Source: Streptomyces sp. JJ66
Lineage (GTDB): Bacteria > Actinomycetota > Actinomycetes > Streptomycetales > Streptomycetaceae
Reading direction: 5' to 3'
Length of the DNA: 64,000 bases
Assembly (NCBI RefSeq): GCF_019303495.1
Contig: NZ_JAEVFI010000011.1
Location: forward strand, 29,074-93,073
The notes beneath the pieces were generated by a model. That model was not told the DNA's origin. It saw only the letters and a program-made list of their open reading frames with translations, and ran no database searches. The stretch's first letter is position 1; every line of letters starts with the position of its first letter. Shown piece by piece: positions 30,650 to 40,266 of the stretch. A program made the position numbers and the translations under genes.

Positions 30650-32008
30650 TCAGCCCAGCGCGGACTTCACCGTGTCGGCCAGCCGCTCCGCGACCGCCCG
30701 CGCCTGCTCCTCGTCGGCCGCCTCGACCATGACCCGCACCAGCGGCTCCGTGCCGGAGGGCCGCAGCAGCACGCGCCCCGTCTCGCCCAGTTCCCGCTCC
30801 GCGTCGGCGACGGCGGCGGCCAGTTCGGCGGAGGTGGCCACCCGCGACTTGTCCACGTCCCGGACGTTGACCAGCACCTGCGGCAGCCGCCGCATGACGC
30901 CCGCCAGCTGGGCCAGCGGCTTGTGGGTGGCCGCGACGCGGGCGGCCAGCAGCAGGCCGGTCAGCGTGCCGTCGCCCGTCGTGGCGTGGTCCAGCGCGAT
31001 GACGTGGCCGGACTGCTCACCGCCGAGCGAGTAGCCGCCGCGCTTGAGTTCCTCCAGCACGTAGCGGTCACCGACGGCGGCCTGGAGCAGCGTGATGCCC
31101 TCGCGCTCCATGGCCAGCTTGAAGCCGAGGTTGGACATCACCGTGGCCACCACGGTGTCGCCGCGCAGGGTGCCGTTCTCCTTCATGGCCAGTGCGAGGA
31201 CGGCGAGGATCTGGTCGCCGTCCACCTCGTTGCCCTCGGCGTCCACGGCCAGGCAGCGGTCGGCGTCGCCGTCGTGCGCGACGCCCAGGTCCGCGCCGTG
31301 CTCGACGACGGCCGCGCGCAGCCCGTCCAGGTGGGTGGAGCCGCAGGCGTCGTTGATGTTCAGCCCGTCCGGTTCGGCGCCGATGGTGACGACGTCGGCC
31401 CCGGCTCGCGCGAACGCCTCCGGGGAGACGCGGGCGGCCGCGCCGTGCGCCCCGTCGATGACGACCTTCAGCCCGTCCAGCCGGTTCGGCAGCACGCCGA
31501 TCAGGTGGGCGACGTAGCTGTCGAACCCGGCGTCGTGGGTGCGCACCCGGCCGACCCCGGCGCCGGTGGGCCGGTTCCACGGCTCTGCGGCGGCGTGCTC
31601 GCGGTAGACGGCCTCGATGCGGTCCTCGATGTCGTCGGGGAGTTTGTGCCCGCCGCGCGCGAAGAACTTGATGCCGTTGTCCGGCATGGGGTTGTGGCTG
31701 GCCGACAGCATGACGCCCAGGTCGGCGCCGAGCGAGCCGGTCAGGTAGGCGACGGCGGGCGTGGGCAGGACGCCCACCCGCAGCACGTCCACGCCCGCGC
31801 TGGCCAGGCCCGCCACCACGGCCGACTCCAGGAACTCACCGGACGCGCGCGGGTCCCGCCCGACCACGGCCACGGGGCGGTGGCCCTCGAACGTGCCCAC
31901 CTCACCGAGCACGTGTGCCGCCGCGACGGACAGCCCCATCGCCAGCTCAGCCGTCAGGTCCGCGTTGGCGACGCCGCGCACGCCGTCCGTTCCGAAGAGT
32001 CGTCCCAC
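30650..32008 (-). CDS. glmM: Phosphoglucosamine mutase
   Basis: Interconverts glucosamine-6-phosphate and glucosamine-1-phosphate, the step after GlmS. The 452-aa product starts with a GTG preceded by GAGGAA and reads [19 protein letters not shown]. The phosphoserine loop is [17 protein letters not shown] (Ser near residue 104), the metal loop is [17 protein letters not shown], the sugar loop is GGEQSGH, and the phosphate loop is [14 protein letters not shown]. All functional loops are intact. It is transcribed away from rpsI after a gap of 299 nt that holds a 15-bp tandem repeat. Confidence 0.97.
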   Translation of the reverse strand: MGRLFGTDGVRGVANADLTAELAMGLSVAAAHVLGEVGTFEGHRPVAVVGRDPRASGEFLESAVVAGLASAGVDVLRVGVLPTPAVAYLTGSLGADLGVMLSASHNPMPDNGIKFFARGGHKLPDDIEDRIEAVYREHAAAEPWNRPTGAGVGRVRTHDAGFDSYVAHLIGVLPNRLDGLKVVIDGAHGAAARVSPEAFARAGADVVTIGAEPDGLNINDACGSTHLDGLRAAVVEHGADLGVAHDGDADRCLAVDAEGNEVDGDQILAVLALAMKENGTLRGDTVVATVMSNLGFKLAMEREGITLLQAAVGDRYVLEELKRGGYSLGGEQSGHVIALDHATTGDGTLTGLLLAARVAATHKPLAQLAGVMRRLPQVLVNVRDVDKSRVATSAELAAAVADAERELGETGRVLLRPSGTEPLVRVMVEAADEEQARAVAERLADTVKSALG

Positions 32009-32180
32009 CGTGGTTCCTCCGAGAGTGTGGTGCGGCCGCCGCAGCGGGCGGGCGTGGTGCGGGGTACGCCAGGAGTGGCGCGGCGCCGCGCAGGCGCTCT
32101 ACCGGTGTATGCCCGGAACGGGATGGTTCCGACCGCCGGGCCAGGTGCGCCGGGGGCCGCGCGTTCAGCCGGGGGGCCGG

Positions 32181-32240
32181 GCGCCGCCGGGCCAGGCGCC
32201 GCCGGGCCAGGCGTCCCCGGGCCGGGCGTCCCCGGGCCGG
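32181..32240. repeat. Four tandem 15-bp GC-rich repeats
   Basis: Two copies of GCGCCGCCGGGCCAG are followed by two copies of GCGTCCCCGGGCCGG, in perfect head-to-tail array between glmM and rpsI. They lie just beyond the rpsI terminator in the glmM upstream region. Confidence 0.9.
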
Positions 32241-32252
32241 GCGGAAACGGGA

Positions 32253-32286
32253 ACGCCCCGCGGCACGCAGGGTGCCGGCGGGGCGT
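32253..32286 (-). terminator. Terminator after rpsI
   Basis: Arms ACGCCCCGC-GGCAC and GTGCC-G-GCGGGGCGT (14 bp with one bulge) with a GCAGG loop sit 21 nt beyond the rpsI stop on the minus strand. Confidence 0.8.
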
Positions 32287-32307
32287 CCGTTGGGCGCAGG
32301 CGCCGGG

Positions 32308-32841
32308 TCAGCGCTTGCTGTACTGCGTGCCCTTGCGGGCCTTCTTCAGACCGGCCTTCTTGCGCTCGACGGCGCGAGCGTCCCGGGTGAGGAAGCCCGC
32401 CTTCTTCAGCGGGCCGCGGTTGTTCTCGACGTCGGCCTCGTTCAGCGCCCGGGCCACGCCCAGACGCAGCGCACCGGCCTGGCCGGAGATGCCGCCGCCG
32501 TTGATGCGGGCGACGACGTCGTAGCGGTCGTCCAGCTCCAGCACCTTGAACGGCTCGTTGACTTCCTGCTGGTGCACCTTGTTGGGGAAGTAACCCTCCA
32601 GGGTGCGGCCGTTGATCTTCCACTTGCCGCTGCCCGGCACGATGCGGACGCGGGCGATGGCGTTCTTGCGGCGACCGGTGCCGGCACCCGGCTGCGGGTC
32701 GCCGAAGCGGGACGCCATCGACTCGGTGCTGTACTCGCCCTCGACGCCCTCGGGGGTCTCGGTGCTGTAGTGCTCGGTGTTCTCGGCGTTCTCGGCGTTC
32801 TCGATGCCGTCGACGGGGATCTCAGCGGTGGTCTCGGCCAC
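32308..32841 (-). CDS. rpsI: 30S ribosomal protein S9
   Basis: A 177-aa protein. The conserved part begins [19 protein letters not shown] at about residue 57 and ends [12 protein letters not shown], the C-terminal Arg that reaches the P-site tRNA. An acidic N-terminal extension of about 50 residues ([20 protein letters not shown], with EYSTES) precedes it, as in other Streptomyces S9 proteins. The start codon is GTG. It follows rplM by 39 nt in a two-gene operon. Confidence 0.96.
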   Translation of the reverse strand: MAETTAEIPVDGIENAENAENTEHYSTETPEGVEGEYSTESMASRFGDPQPGAGTGRRKNAIARVRIVPGSGKWKINGRTLEGYFPNKVHQQEVNEPFKVLELDDRYDVVARINGGGISGQAGALRLGVARALNEADVENNRGPLKKAGFLTRDARAVERKKAGLKKARKGTQYSKR

Positions 32842-32880
32842 GATGCTCCTCGGTTCTCTTCGTTCCGGTAGTGGCCGGAC

Positions 32881-33324
32881 TTACTGGCTGATCTGGGTGA
32901 TCTGGTACGGCTGGGGCTGCTGCGCGCCGTGCGGGTGCTCGGCGCCACGGTAGACCTTCAGCTTCGAGAGCATCTGCCGGCCCAGGGTGTTCTTCGGGAG
33001 CATGCCCTTGACGGCCTTCTCGACGGCCTTCTCCGGGTTCTTCTCCAGCAGCTCCTCGTAGCGGACGCCGCGCAGACCACCGGGGTAACCGGAGTGCCGG
33101 TAGGCCAGCTTCTGGGTCCGCTTGTTGCCGGAGAGGTGCACCTTGTCGGCGTTGATGATGATGACGAAGTCACCAGCGTCAACGTGCGGCGCGTACACCG
33201 GCTTGTGCTTACCCCGCAGGAGAGTGGCGGCCTGCGAGGCCAGACGGCCCAGGACCACGTCCTGCGCGTCGATGACGTGCCACTGGCGCTTGATGTCGCC
33301 GGGCTTGGGGCTGTACGTACGCAC
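32881..33324 (-). CDS. rplM: 50S ribosomal protein L13
   Basis: A 147-aa protein. The GTG start gives [20 protein letters not shown], and the conserved L13 motifs [40 protein letters not shown] and [13 protein letters not shown] are all present. An upstream frame extension is rejected because it passes through the promoter-proximal leader. It is the first gene of the rplM-rpsI operon. Confidence 0.97.
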   Translation of the reverse strand: MRTYSPKPGDIKRQWHVIDAQDVVLGRLASQAATLLRGKHKPVYAPHVDAGDFVIIINADKVHLSGNKRTQKLAYRHSGYPGGLRGVRYEELLEKNPEKAVEKAVKGMLPKNTLGRQMLSKLKVYRGAEHPHGAQQPQPYQITQISQ

Positions 33325-33500
33325 GGTCGTATGCCTTCGCTTCTTCTGGGTGAGTCCTGACTGGGCCACCAGACAGATCACGACAGCCTTCTACCGCGCG
33401 GGCTGACGCGGGCCACGCGCGGATGCTGGTCATCGACCGGTGAGCCGGTGTAGGCCCCCCTCACGTGAGAATGAGGCAGACCGGTACACAACGATCTCGC

Positions 33501-33530
33501 AGAATACCGGCCCACCCCTGACCGGGTCAA
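33501..33530 (-). promoter_or_regulatory. Promoter of the rplM-rpsI operon
   Basis: On the minus strand TTGACC (33525-33530) and TATTCT (33501-33506) are separated by 18 nt, a good vegetative sigma match about 180 nt upstream of the rplM start. Confidence 0.65.
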
Positions 33531-33540
33531 AGCGAGCCCG

Positions 33541-34086
33541 TCACGGGGCAGTGGGGAACGCCGACGTGTCCAGCTCCACCGCCTGCCCGTCACCGAGCCG
33601 CAACCACACCGGCTCCCCGAACGGCGTTTCCCCCCGCGCCCCGTACCCCGTCGGCCCCGGATTCTCCAGCAGGACGCACGAGGCGGCGTAGGGATCGATG
33701 ATCAGGCAGGCGCTCACGCCGAAGCGAGCGTAGACGGCCGGTTTGGTCCCAAAGTCGAATACGTCTTGCCGTACCGAGGCGTACTCGACCACCGCACGCA
33801 GATCCACGCAGGAGTAGGTGTGGCCGTGGGGCGTTGCCCCGGGCGCCAGGACGGCGAGGTCCGGGGCCAGAGCCGTGTCCTGGGTGAAGTCCACGAGCAC
33901 GTGGGAGATCGTGTCCGCCTCCGGCCCCAGTCGCTCGTGCAGCTGACCACGGACAGCGAACAGGGTGCGGTCCTGGTCCGGGGTGTTCGGCGTCATGACG
34001 ACGCGGCCAGCGATGACATCCACCACATACCCCTCCGTGGGCAGCGCCGCCGCCGGATTGGTTCGCAGCACGTTCAGGAGGGTCAC
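33541..34086 (-). CDS. Uma2 family (DUF820) putative endonuclease
   Basis: A 181-aa restriction-endonuclease-like protein. The PD-(D/E)xK-type core is visible as ALAPDLAVLAPGATPHGHTY, with VVEYASVRQDVFDFGTKPAVY supplying the catalytic E-x-(16 or so)-K spacing, and RFGVSACLIIDP typical of Uma2. The family is abundant in Streptomyces and cyanobacteria, and its biological role is unclear. The usual (V/I)VE-S...K pattern is present, although Glu-Tyr replaces the common ES dipeptide. The start codon is GTG, 17 nt after the ABC-F stop, so it may be co-transcribed with that gene. It lies just upstream of the rplM promoter. Confidence 0.82.
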   Translation of the reverse strand: MTLLNVLRTNPAAALPTEGYVVDVIAGRVVMTPNTPDQDRTLFAVRGQLHERLGPEADTISHVLVDFTQDTALAPDLAVLAPGATPHGHTYSCVDLRAVVEYASVRQDVFDFGTKPAVYARFGVSACLIIDPYAASCVLLENPGPTGYGARGETPFGEPVWLRLGDGQAVELDTSAFPTAP

Positions 34087-34102
34087 GGGGTACTTCTACC
34101 AC

Positions 34103-35731
34103 TCACCGCGCCCGGGTGACGCGGGATTCGTCCCAGACGGGGGCGGGGGTTTCGCGGACGTGGCCGTCGGCGCCGAAGACCAGGTAGCGGTCGAAGGCGC
34201 GGGCGAACCAGCGGTCGTGGGTGACGGCCAGCACCGTGCCCTCGTACGCCTCCAGCCCGGCCTGCAACGCCTCCGCGCTCTCCAGGTCGAGGTTGTCCGT
34301 CGGCTCGTCCAGCAGCAGGGCCGTGGACCCGGCCAGCTCCAGCAGGAGGATCTGGAAGCGGGCCTGCTGGCCACCGGAGAGCCGGTCGAAGGGCTGCTCC
34401 GAGGCCCGGTCCAGCTCGTAGCGGCGCAGCGCGGACATGGCCGCGCCCCGGTCCAGGGCGTGCTCCTTCCACAGGATGTCCCGCAGCGGCCGGCCCGCCA
34501 GCTCCGGGTGGGCGTGGGTCTGCGCGAAGTGCCCGGGGACGACGCGGGCGCCGAGCTTCCAGGCGCCGGTGTGGGCCACGGGCCGCTCGGGGTCGCCCGC
34601 CAGCAGCCGCAGGAAGTGCGACTTGCCCGACCCGTTGGAGCCCAGCACCGCGACCCGCTCGCCGTAGAAGACCTCCAGTGAGAACGGCCGCATCAGCCCC
34701 GTCAGCTCCAGCTCCTGGCAGGTCACCGCCCGGACGCCGGTGCGGCCGCCGCGCAGGCGCATGGTGATCCGCTGCTCGCGCGGCGGCTCCTGCGGCGGCC
34801 CGGCCTCCTCGAACTTGCGCAGCCGGGTCTGCGCGGCCTGGTAGCGGGAGGCGAGGCCGTCGTTGAAGGCCGCCTTGGTCTTCAACGTGTTCACCAGCTG
34901 CTTGAGCTGCGCGTGCTTCTCGTCCCAGCGGCGGCGCAGCTCCTCGAACCGGGCGAACCGCTCGCGCCGCGCCGCGTGGTAGGTGCCGAACCCGCCGCCG
35001 TGCACCCACACGTCGGAGCCCGCCGGGCTGGGCTCGACGCTGATGATCTTCTGGGCCGAGCGGGCCAGCAGCTCGCGGTCGTGGGAGATGAACAGCACCG
35101 TCTTGCGCGTCTCGCGCAGCCGCTCTTCCAGCCAGCGCTTGCCGGGCACGTCGAGGTAGTTGTCCGGCTCGTCCAGCAGCAGCACCTCGTCCGGGCCGCG
35201 CAGTAGCGCCTCCAGTACCAGGCGTTTCTGCTCGCCGCCGGACAGCGTGCGCACCTCGCGGAACTGGGCGCGCTCGTAGGGGGCGCCGAGCGCGGCCGTG
35301 GTGCAGATGTCCCACTGGGTCTCGGCCTCGTAGCCGCGCGCCTCGGCCCAGTCGCTGAGCGCCTGCGCGTAGTCCAGCTGCGCCGTCTCGTCGTCCCGTT
35401 CGATGATCGCCAGCTCGGCGGCGTCCACGGCGGCGGCGGCCTCGCGGATGCGGGCCGGGGCGACGGAGACCAGCAGGTCCCGCACGGTGCGCTCGTCGCG
35501 GACCGAGCCCACGAACTGGGGCATCACGCCGAGCCCGCCGGAGACGGTCACCGTGCCGCCGTGCGGCTGCACCTCCCCCGCGATGATCCGCAGCAGCGTC
35601 GTCTTGCCCGCGCCGTTGGCCCCGACCAGCGCGACGGCCGCGCCCTCCCCGACGCGGAAGGAGGCGTCGGCGATCAGCAGCCGCCCGTCCGGCAGGTAGT
35701 ACTCGACGTGCGCGACTTCGACGTGACCCAT
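34103..35731 (-). CDS. ABC-F family ATP-binding protein
   Basis: A 542-aa soluble protein with two ABC domains and no membrane segment. Domain 1 has ALVGANGAGKTTLLRIIAGE (Walker A), LSGGEQKRLVLEALLRGPDE (signature) and LLLDEPDNYLD. A charged interdomain linker with many Arg and Glu (about 260-320) follows. Domain 2 has VLGSNGSGKSHFLRLLAGD, LSGGQQARFQILLLELAG and LLLDEPTDNLD. ABC-F proteins act on the ribosome, for example in translation stalling relief or antibiotic protection. Which function applies here cannot be inferred. The start MGHVEVAHVEYYLPDG is preferred over longer upstream frames. Confidence 0.93.
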   Translation of the reverse strand: MGHVEVAHVEYYLPDGRLLIADASFRVGEGAAVALVGANGAGKTTLLRIIAGEVQPHGGTVTVSGGLGVMPQFVGSVRDERTVRDLLVSVAPARIREAAAAVDAAELAIIERDDETAQLDYAQALSDWAEARGYEAETQWDICTTAALGAPYERAQFREVRTLSGGEQKRLVLEALLRGPDEVLLLDEPDNYLDVPGKRWLEERLRETRKTVLFISHDRELLARSAQKIISVEPSPAGSDVWVHGGGFGTYHAARRERFARFEELRRRWDEKHAQLKQLVNTLKTKAAFNDGLASRYQAAQTRLRKFEEAGPPQEPPREQRITMRLRGGRTGVRAVTCQELELTGLMRPFSLEVFYGERVAVLGSNGSGKSHFLRLLAGDPERPVAHTGAWKLGARVVPGHFAQTHAHPELAGRPLRDILWKEHALDRGAAMSALRRYELDRASEQPFDRLSGGQQARFQILLLELAGSTALLLDEPTDNLDLESAEALQAGLEAYEGTVLAVTHDRWFARAFDRYLVFGADGHVRETPAPVWDESRVTRAR

Positions 35732-35873
35732 GGCCCGGATTGTGGCCGCCACCGCCTGCCGGAACCAACCGGTTTTCCCCGGCGGTCCCCGGCCGCCGTC
35801 GCCCCTGGCCGTCCTCCCGGTCCGGCCCGACGCCCGCACACCTGCGCGAAGACGGCGGTTTAGGATGCCGCCC

Positions 35874-36719
35874 ATGAGCTATGGGCACGGGGGGCCGGGC
35901 TGGAACCCCGGGGGCGGGCAGACGCCGGACTGGAACGCGCTCGCCGAGAATCAGGAAGCGAGCCGCGCGCGGCGGCGGCGCTGGCTGCTGATCGGCGGTG
36001 GCGCGGCGGCGACGGCCGCGGTGGCCGCCGTCGTGGCGTTCGCCGTGGCGACCGAGGGCGGCGGCAGCCCGTCGGACGGGCCCACCACCGCGCTGCCCAC
36101 GCCCGAGAACCTGCCAGCGAGCCCCGACCAGCCGGACCCGGACTTCACCGAGGCGCCCCCGCCGCCCAACCCGCGCGAGTTCATCACCGACCCCGAGCGG
36201 GACACCGCGCCGCGCAGCGCGCAGACGCTGTTCCCCGCGGCCTCGGTGCGGGCCGACGGCGGCTCCTTCGCGCGCACGGGGCTGGAGTCCACCGAGGAGT
36301 GTGCCTCGGCGGCGTCCAACGCGCTGGCGGCGGTGCTGAACGAGGCGGGCTGCACTGAGCTGCACCGGGCGACGTTCACCCGGGACGGGGTGGCCGTCAC
36401 CGTCGGCATCGCCGTGCTGCCTTCGCAGGAAGCCGCCACCCGGGTCAAGGAGGACGCACAGCCCTACGTCTCCCCGCTCACCGGCGGCGGCGTGCCCACC
36501 GACTTCTGCCGGTACAGCGCGTGCCGCTCCAGCGCCAGCTCCCTGGGCCGCTACGCCTACTTCACCGTGGCCGGATACCTGAACGGCACCAGCGTCACCG
36601 CCGAGGAGGAGCAGGCGCTCGCCGCGAGCCGTGCGCTGGCCACCTACGCGGCGGACCGCCTGTACGCCCGCGCCGAGGAGCAGGCCGAGGCCGCCGCCAC
36701 GGCGACCCCCGCGAACTGA
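35874..36719 (+). CDS. Membrane-anchored protein of unknown function
   Basis: A 281-aa protein with a cytoplasmic Gly/Pro/Trp-rich N-terminus (MSYGHGGPGWNPGGGQTPDW), a basic stop (RARRRRWLL) and one transmembrane helix (GGGAAATAAVAAVVAFAVAT, about residues 43-64). A Pro/Thr/Asp-rich linker follows, then an extracytoplasmic alpha/beta domain with paired Cys (EECASAASNALAAVLNEAGC, then FCRYSACRSS). This architecture is common among Streptomyces proteins of unknown role. It is convergent with truA and divergent from the ABC-F gene, 142 nt away. I cannot name the family. Confidence 0.8.
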   Translation: MSYGHGGPGWNPGGGQTPDWNALAENQEASRARRRRWLLIGGGAAATAAVAAVVAFAVATEGGGSPSDGPTTALPTPENLPASPDQPDPDFTEAPPPPNPREFITDPERDTAPRSAQTLFPAASVRADGGSFARTGLESTEECASAASNALAAVLNEAGCTELHRATFTRDGVAVTVGIAVLPSQEAATRVKEDAQPYVSPLTGGGVPTDFCRYSACRSSASSLGRYAYFTVAGYLNGTSVTAEEEQALAASRALATYAADRLYARAEEQAEAAATATPAN

Positions 36720-36832
36720 CGGCGACCCGCCCCCCAGTTCGCGGGCCAGCATCCACCACCTGCCGGGGCCGTCCTCCGTCGCCGGTGCTTCGGGCGGGGA
36801 AGGCGCGGGAAGGGGCCGGAAAGAGCGGACCC

Positions 36833-37678
36833 TCAGCGGATGGGGGACAGCGTGCGCAGGCGGCGGGCGGCGGCGTTGCGGGCGGCCAGTTCGGCGTCGG
36901 CGGGGTAGCCGACCTCCTCCAGCGTCAGCCCGTGCGGACGCACCACGTGCACCGCCGAGTCGCGCACCCCGGCCGCCAGCACCGCGCCGGGCCACTGTGG
37001 CGAGCGGTGGCCGTCGCCGACGAAGAGCATGGCCCCGACCAGCGCGCGCACCATGTTGTGGCAGAACGCGTCGGCGCGCACGGTGGCTTCCAGAACGCCG
37101 TCGGCGCGGCGCTCCCAGTGCAGGTCCAGCAGGCGGCGGATCGTCGTCGCGCCGTCGCGCCGCTTGCAGTAGGCGGCGAAGTCGTGCTCGCCCAGCAGGC
37201 GCTCGGCGGCGGCGTTCATCGCGTCGAGGTCCAGCGGCCAATTGTGCCACAGCACGTGGCCGCGCCGCAGCGGATCGACGCCGCCGGGGTGGTCGCTCAC
37301 GCGGTAGCGGTAGCGGCGCCAGATCGCGGAGAAGCGGGCGTTGAAGTGGGGCGGCGCCTCGCTCACGCGCCACACCCGCACGTCCTGCGGCAGGCGCCCG
37401 GCCAGGCGGCGCAGCAGGTGCTCACCGTGCTCGGCCCACAGCTCGCGCGGCAAATCGACGTGGGCGACCTGGCCCCGGGCGTGCACCCCGGCGTCCGTCC
37501 GCCCGGCGACGGTCAGCTCGTGCGGCTCCGCCGAGCGGGTGACGACGCGCAGCGCCTCCTGTACCTCGCCCTGCACCGTGCGGCGGCCGCGCTGCACCGC
37601 CCAGCCGGAGAACTCCCGCCCGTCGTAGCTCAGGTCCAGCCGCACCCGGACGAACCCGGGCTCCACCTGGTCACTCAC
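36833..37678 (-). CDS. truA: tRNA pseudouridine(38-40) synthase TruA
   Basis: Isomerises uridines 38, 39 and 40 in tRNA anticodon stems. About 281 aa. The GTG start gives [20 protein letters not shown]. The catalytic Asp is in [18 protein letters not shown] (about residue 62). RRYRYRVSD and [20 protein letters not shown] are typical TruA elements. It lies downstream of rplQ behind a strong terminator, as in other actinobacteria where truA follows the alpha operon. Confidence 0.95.
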   Translation of the reverse strand: MSDQVEPGFVRVRLDLSYDGREFSGWAVQRGRRTVQGEVQEALRVVTRSAEPHELTVAGRTDAGVHARGQVAHVDLPRELWAEHGEHLLRRLAGRLPQDVRVWRVSEAPPHFNARFSAIWRRYRYRVSDHPGGVDPLRRGHVLWHNWPLDLDAMNAAAERLLGEHDFAAYCKRRDGATTIRRLLDLHWERRADGVLEATVRADAFCHNMVRALVGAMLFVGDGHRSPQWPGAVLAAGVRDSAVHVVRPHGLTLEEVGYPADAELAARNAAARRLRTLSPIR

Positions 37679-37723
37679 CTCTCGCGTCCTCTCCACTGCG
37701 GCTCGGGGCGGCGGTATACGAAG

Positions 37724-37756
37724 CAAGCCCGCCCCTGCGTCACAGGGACGGGCTTG
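37724..37756 (-). terminator. Terminator after rplQ, ahead of truA
   Basis: Fourteen-nt arms (37724-37737, 37743-37756) with one G-U type mismatch and a 5-nt loop, located 17 nt past the rplQ stop. Confidence 0.8.
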
Positions 37757-37772
37757 TTCGCTCCTGCGGCGC

Positions 37773-38312
37773 TCAGGCGTCCTTGGACTCCTCGGCCGGA
37801 GCCTCGGCGGACTCGTCCGACTTGGTCTCCTCGGCCTTGGTCTCCTCAGCCGCCGGGGCCTCCTTGGCCTCGGGGGCCTCGGTGGCCTGCTCGGCGTCCT
37901 TGGCGGAGCGCTTGGTCGCGGCCTCGGCCTCACCGACAGCGGCCTGCTGCACGGTCAGGGCCTCCACCAGCTCGATGACCGCCATCGGCGCGTTGTCGCC
38001 GCGACGGTTACCGATCTTGGTGATCCGGGTGTAGCCGCCCGGGCGGTTCTCGTAGCGCGGGCCGATCTCGGTGAAGAGGGTGTGCACGACGGACTTGTCG
38101 AGAATCGTGCGCATGACCTGGCGACGGTTGTGCAGGTCGCCCTTCTTCGCCTTGGTGATCAGGCGCTCCGCGACCGGACGCAGGCGACGGGCCTTGGCCT
38201 CGGTCGTGGTGATGCGGCCGTGCTCGAAGAGGGCCGTGGCGAGGTTCGCCAGGAGGGCCTTCTGGTGCGCGGCGCTGCCGCCCAGACGGGCGCCCTTGGT
38301 GGGCTGCGGCAT
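37773..38312 (-). CDS. rplQ: 50S ribosomal protein L17
   Basis: A 179-aa protein. The N-terminal two-thirds carries the conserved L17 sequence ([39 protein letters not shown]). The last about 60 residues are an acidic Ala/Glu/Lys extension ([20 protein letters not shown]), longer than the E. coli protein but usual in Streptomyces. The start MPQPTKG is preferred to an upstream MQTTRRNT. It is the last gene of the alpha operon, downstream of rpoA. Confidence 0.96.
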   Translation of the reverse strand: MPQPTKGARLGGSAAHQKALLANLATALFEHGRITTTEAKARRLRPVAERLITKAKKGDLHNRRQVMRTILDKSVVHTLFTEIGPRYENRPGGYTRITKIGNRRGDNAPMAVIELVEALTVQQAAVGEAEAATKRSAKDAEQATEAPEAKEAPAAEETKAEETKSDESAEAPAEESKDA

Positions 38313-38443
38313 GGTGTTTCTCCTCGTGGTCTGCACCGGCCGTATCAGGTACCGGTGTCAGGGTCCGGTCGGGCTTGTGCCCGCCGGAACCCGGGACCCG
38401 CCTCGCGACGGGTCCCGGTCGTATCGCGGAAGCGGTACTGGGC

Positions 38444-39466
38444 TCAGTACTGCTCGGTCTCGACGAAGCCCTGGTCGGCGTCGTCGTCGGCGCCGTAGGC
38501 GTCGGCGGCGGCGGTCGGGTCGAACCCGGGGGGGCTGTCCTTGAGCGCCAGGCCCATGCCGTGCAGCTTGGCCTTGACCTCGTCGATGGACTTCGCGCCG
38601 AAGTTGCGGATGTCCAGCAGGTCCGCCTCGGAGCGGGCCACCAGCTCGCCCACCGAGTGGATGCCCTCACGCTTAAGGCAGTTGTAGGAGCGGACGGTCA
38701 GCTCCAGCTCCTCGATCGGCAGCGCCAGGTCGGCGGCGAGCGCGGCGTCGGTCGGGGAGGGGCCCATGTCGATGCCCTCGGCGTCCACGTTCAGCTCGCG
38801 GGCCAGGCCGAACAGCTCGACCAGGGTCTTGCCGGCGGAGGCGACGGCGTCGCGCGGACGCATCGACTCCTTGGTCTCGACATCGACGATCAGCTTGTCG
38901 AAGTCGGTGCGCTGCTCGACACGGGTCGCCTCGACCTTGTAGGTGACCTTGAGCACCGGGCTGTAGATGGAGTCCACCGGGATGCGGCCGATCTCCTGGC
39001 CGGCGGCCTTGTTCTGCACGGCGGAGACGTAGCCACGGCCGCGCTCGACCGTCAGCTCCATCTCCAGCTTGCCCTTGCCGTTCAGCGTGGCCAGGACCAG
39101 GTCCGGGTTGTGCACCTCGACACCGGCCGGCGGCGCGATGTCGGCGGCGGTGACCAGGCCCGGGCCCTGCTTGCGCAGGTACATCACGACCGGCTCGTCG
39201 TGCTCGGAGGAGACGACGAGCTGCTTGATGTTCAGGATGAGGTCGGTGACGTCCTCCTTGACGCCCGGCACGGTGGTGAACTCGTGCAGGACGCCGTCGA
39301 TCCGGATGCTGGTGACAGCCGCACCGGGGATCGAGGAGAGGAGCGTGCGACGCAGGGAGTTACCGAGGGTGTAGCCGAAGCCCGGCTCCAGCGGCTCGAT
39401 CACGAACCGGGAGCGGAACTCGTCGACGACCTCTTCGGTCAGGGAAGGACGCTGAGCGATCAGCAT
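38444..39466 (-). CDS. rpoA: DNA-directed RNA polymerase subunit alpha
   Basis: A 340-aa protein. The amino-terminal dimerisation domain (about 1-235) includes [20 protein letters not shown], and the C-terminal domain (about 255-320) includes [20 protein letters not shown] with [19 protein letters not shown], which contacts DNA and regulators. The C-terminal tail ([11 protein letters not shown]) is short and acidic. The length is normal. It is preceded by a hairpin between rpsD and rpoA and followed by rplQ. Confidence 0.98.
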   Translation of the reverse strand: MLIAQRPSLTEEVVDEFRSRFVIEPLEPGFGYTLGNSLRRTLLSSIPGAAVTSIRIDGVLHEFTTVPGVKEDVTDLILNIKQLVVSSEHDEPVVMYLRKQGPGLVTAADIAPPAGVEVHNPDLVLATLNGKGKLEMELTVERGRGYVSAVQNKAAGQEIGRIPVDSIYSPVLKVTYKVEATRVEQRTDFDKLIVDVETKESMRPRDAVASAGKTLVELFGLARELNVDAEGIDMGPSPTDAALAADLALPIEELELTVRSYNCLKREGIHSVGELVARSEADLLDIRNFGAKSIDEVKAKLHGMGLALKDSPPGFDPTAAADAYGADDDADQGFVETEQY

Positions 39467-39554
39467 GGGGATGTGCCTCCAGTCTTCGGCAACCGCTATT
39501 TGATGCCGGACTCCCCGGGCCGGTACCGGAACCCGGGGTCTACTGCAAGGGTAC

Positions 39555-39592
39555 GGGCGGCCCGCCGTGAACGAACACGCGGCGGACCGCCC
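39555..39592 (-). terminator. Hairpin between rpsD and rpoA
   Basis: Thirteen-nt arms (39555-39567 and 39580-39592) with one mismatch and a 12-nt loop, about 20 nt past the rpsD stop. It could be an attenuator or processing site rather than a full terminator, because rpoA lies just downstream. Confidence 0.6.
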
Positions 39593-39613
39593 GGACCGCG
39601 AGCGCTACCCGGA

Positions 39614-40240
39614 TTACTTCGAGTACAGCTCGACGATCAGCTGCTCCTGCACCTGGGTGTCGATCACCGGGCGCTCGGGCAGGCTGTGCACGAGGATGCG
39701 CAGGCGGGAGGGGATGACCTCCAGCCACGCCGGGACGGTCTTGTCCCCGGCCTCCGCGACGGCGACCTGGAACGGCGTCATGTTCCGGGAGGCTTCGCGG
39801 ACCTCGATGATGTCGTTCGGGGTGACCCGAGCCGACGGGATGTCCGTCTTGCGGCCGTTCACGTTGATGTGGCCGTGCCGCACCAGCTGACGGGCGTGGT
39901 CGCGGGACTTGGCGAAGCCAGCCCGGTACACCACGTTGTCCAGCCGGGTCTCCAGGATGCGCAGCAGGTTCTCACCGGTCTTGCCGGACTTCCTGTTGGC
40001 CTCGTTGTAGTACCCGCGGAACTGCTTTTCGAGGACACCGTAGATCCGCGCGCACTTCTGCTTCTCACGCTTCTGCAGCAGGTACTCGCTGTCCTTGGTG
40101 CGCCCGCGTCCGTGCTCACCCGGGGGGTAAGGACGGATCTCGATCGGGCACTTCGCGCTCTCGCACTTAGCTCCCTTGAGGAAGAGCTTCTGCTTCTCCC
40201 GACGGCAACGCTTGCAGTCGGCCCCGGTGTAACGCGCCAT
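39614..40240 (-). CDS. rpsD: 30S ribosomal protein S4 (zinc-binding form)
   Basis: A 208-aa protein. The N-terminal zinc ribbon is intact with Cys9, Cys12, Cys26 and Cys31 (MARYTGADCKRCRREKQ; KCESAKCP). The S4 RNA-binding domain has RHGHINVNGRKTDIPS. It follows rpsK by 26 nt in the alpha group. S4 is often a translational repressor of its operon. The C-terminus ends VIDTQVQEQLIVELYSK. Confidence 0.97.
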   Translation of the reverse strand: MARYTGADCKRCRREKQKLFLKGAKCESAKCPIEIRPYPPGEHGRGRTKDSEYLLQKREKQKCARIYGVLEKQFRGYYNEANRKSGKTGENLLRILETRLDNVVYRAGFAKSRDHARQLVRHGHINVNGRKTDIPSARVTPNDIIEVREASRNMTPFQVAVAEAGDKTVPAWLEVIPSRLRILVHSLPERPVIDTQVQEQLIVELYSK

Positions 40241-40266
40241 TGTCGATGATCTCCTGTTTCAGCTGG

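Noticed and set aside
34083..37373. A 1096-codon minus-strand frame spanning the ABC-F gene and truA
   Set aside because: It crosses two real genes in another frame and a plus-strand gene, and has Arg/Pro/Ala-rich noise without a domain.
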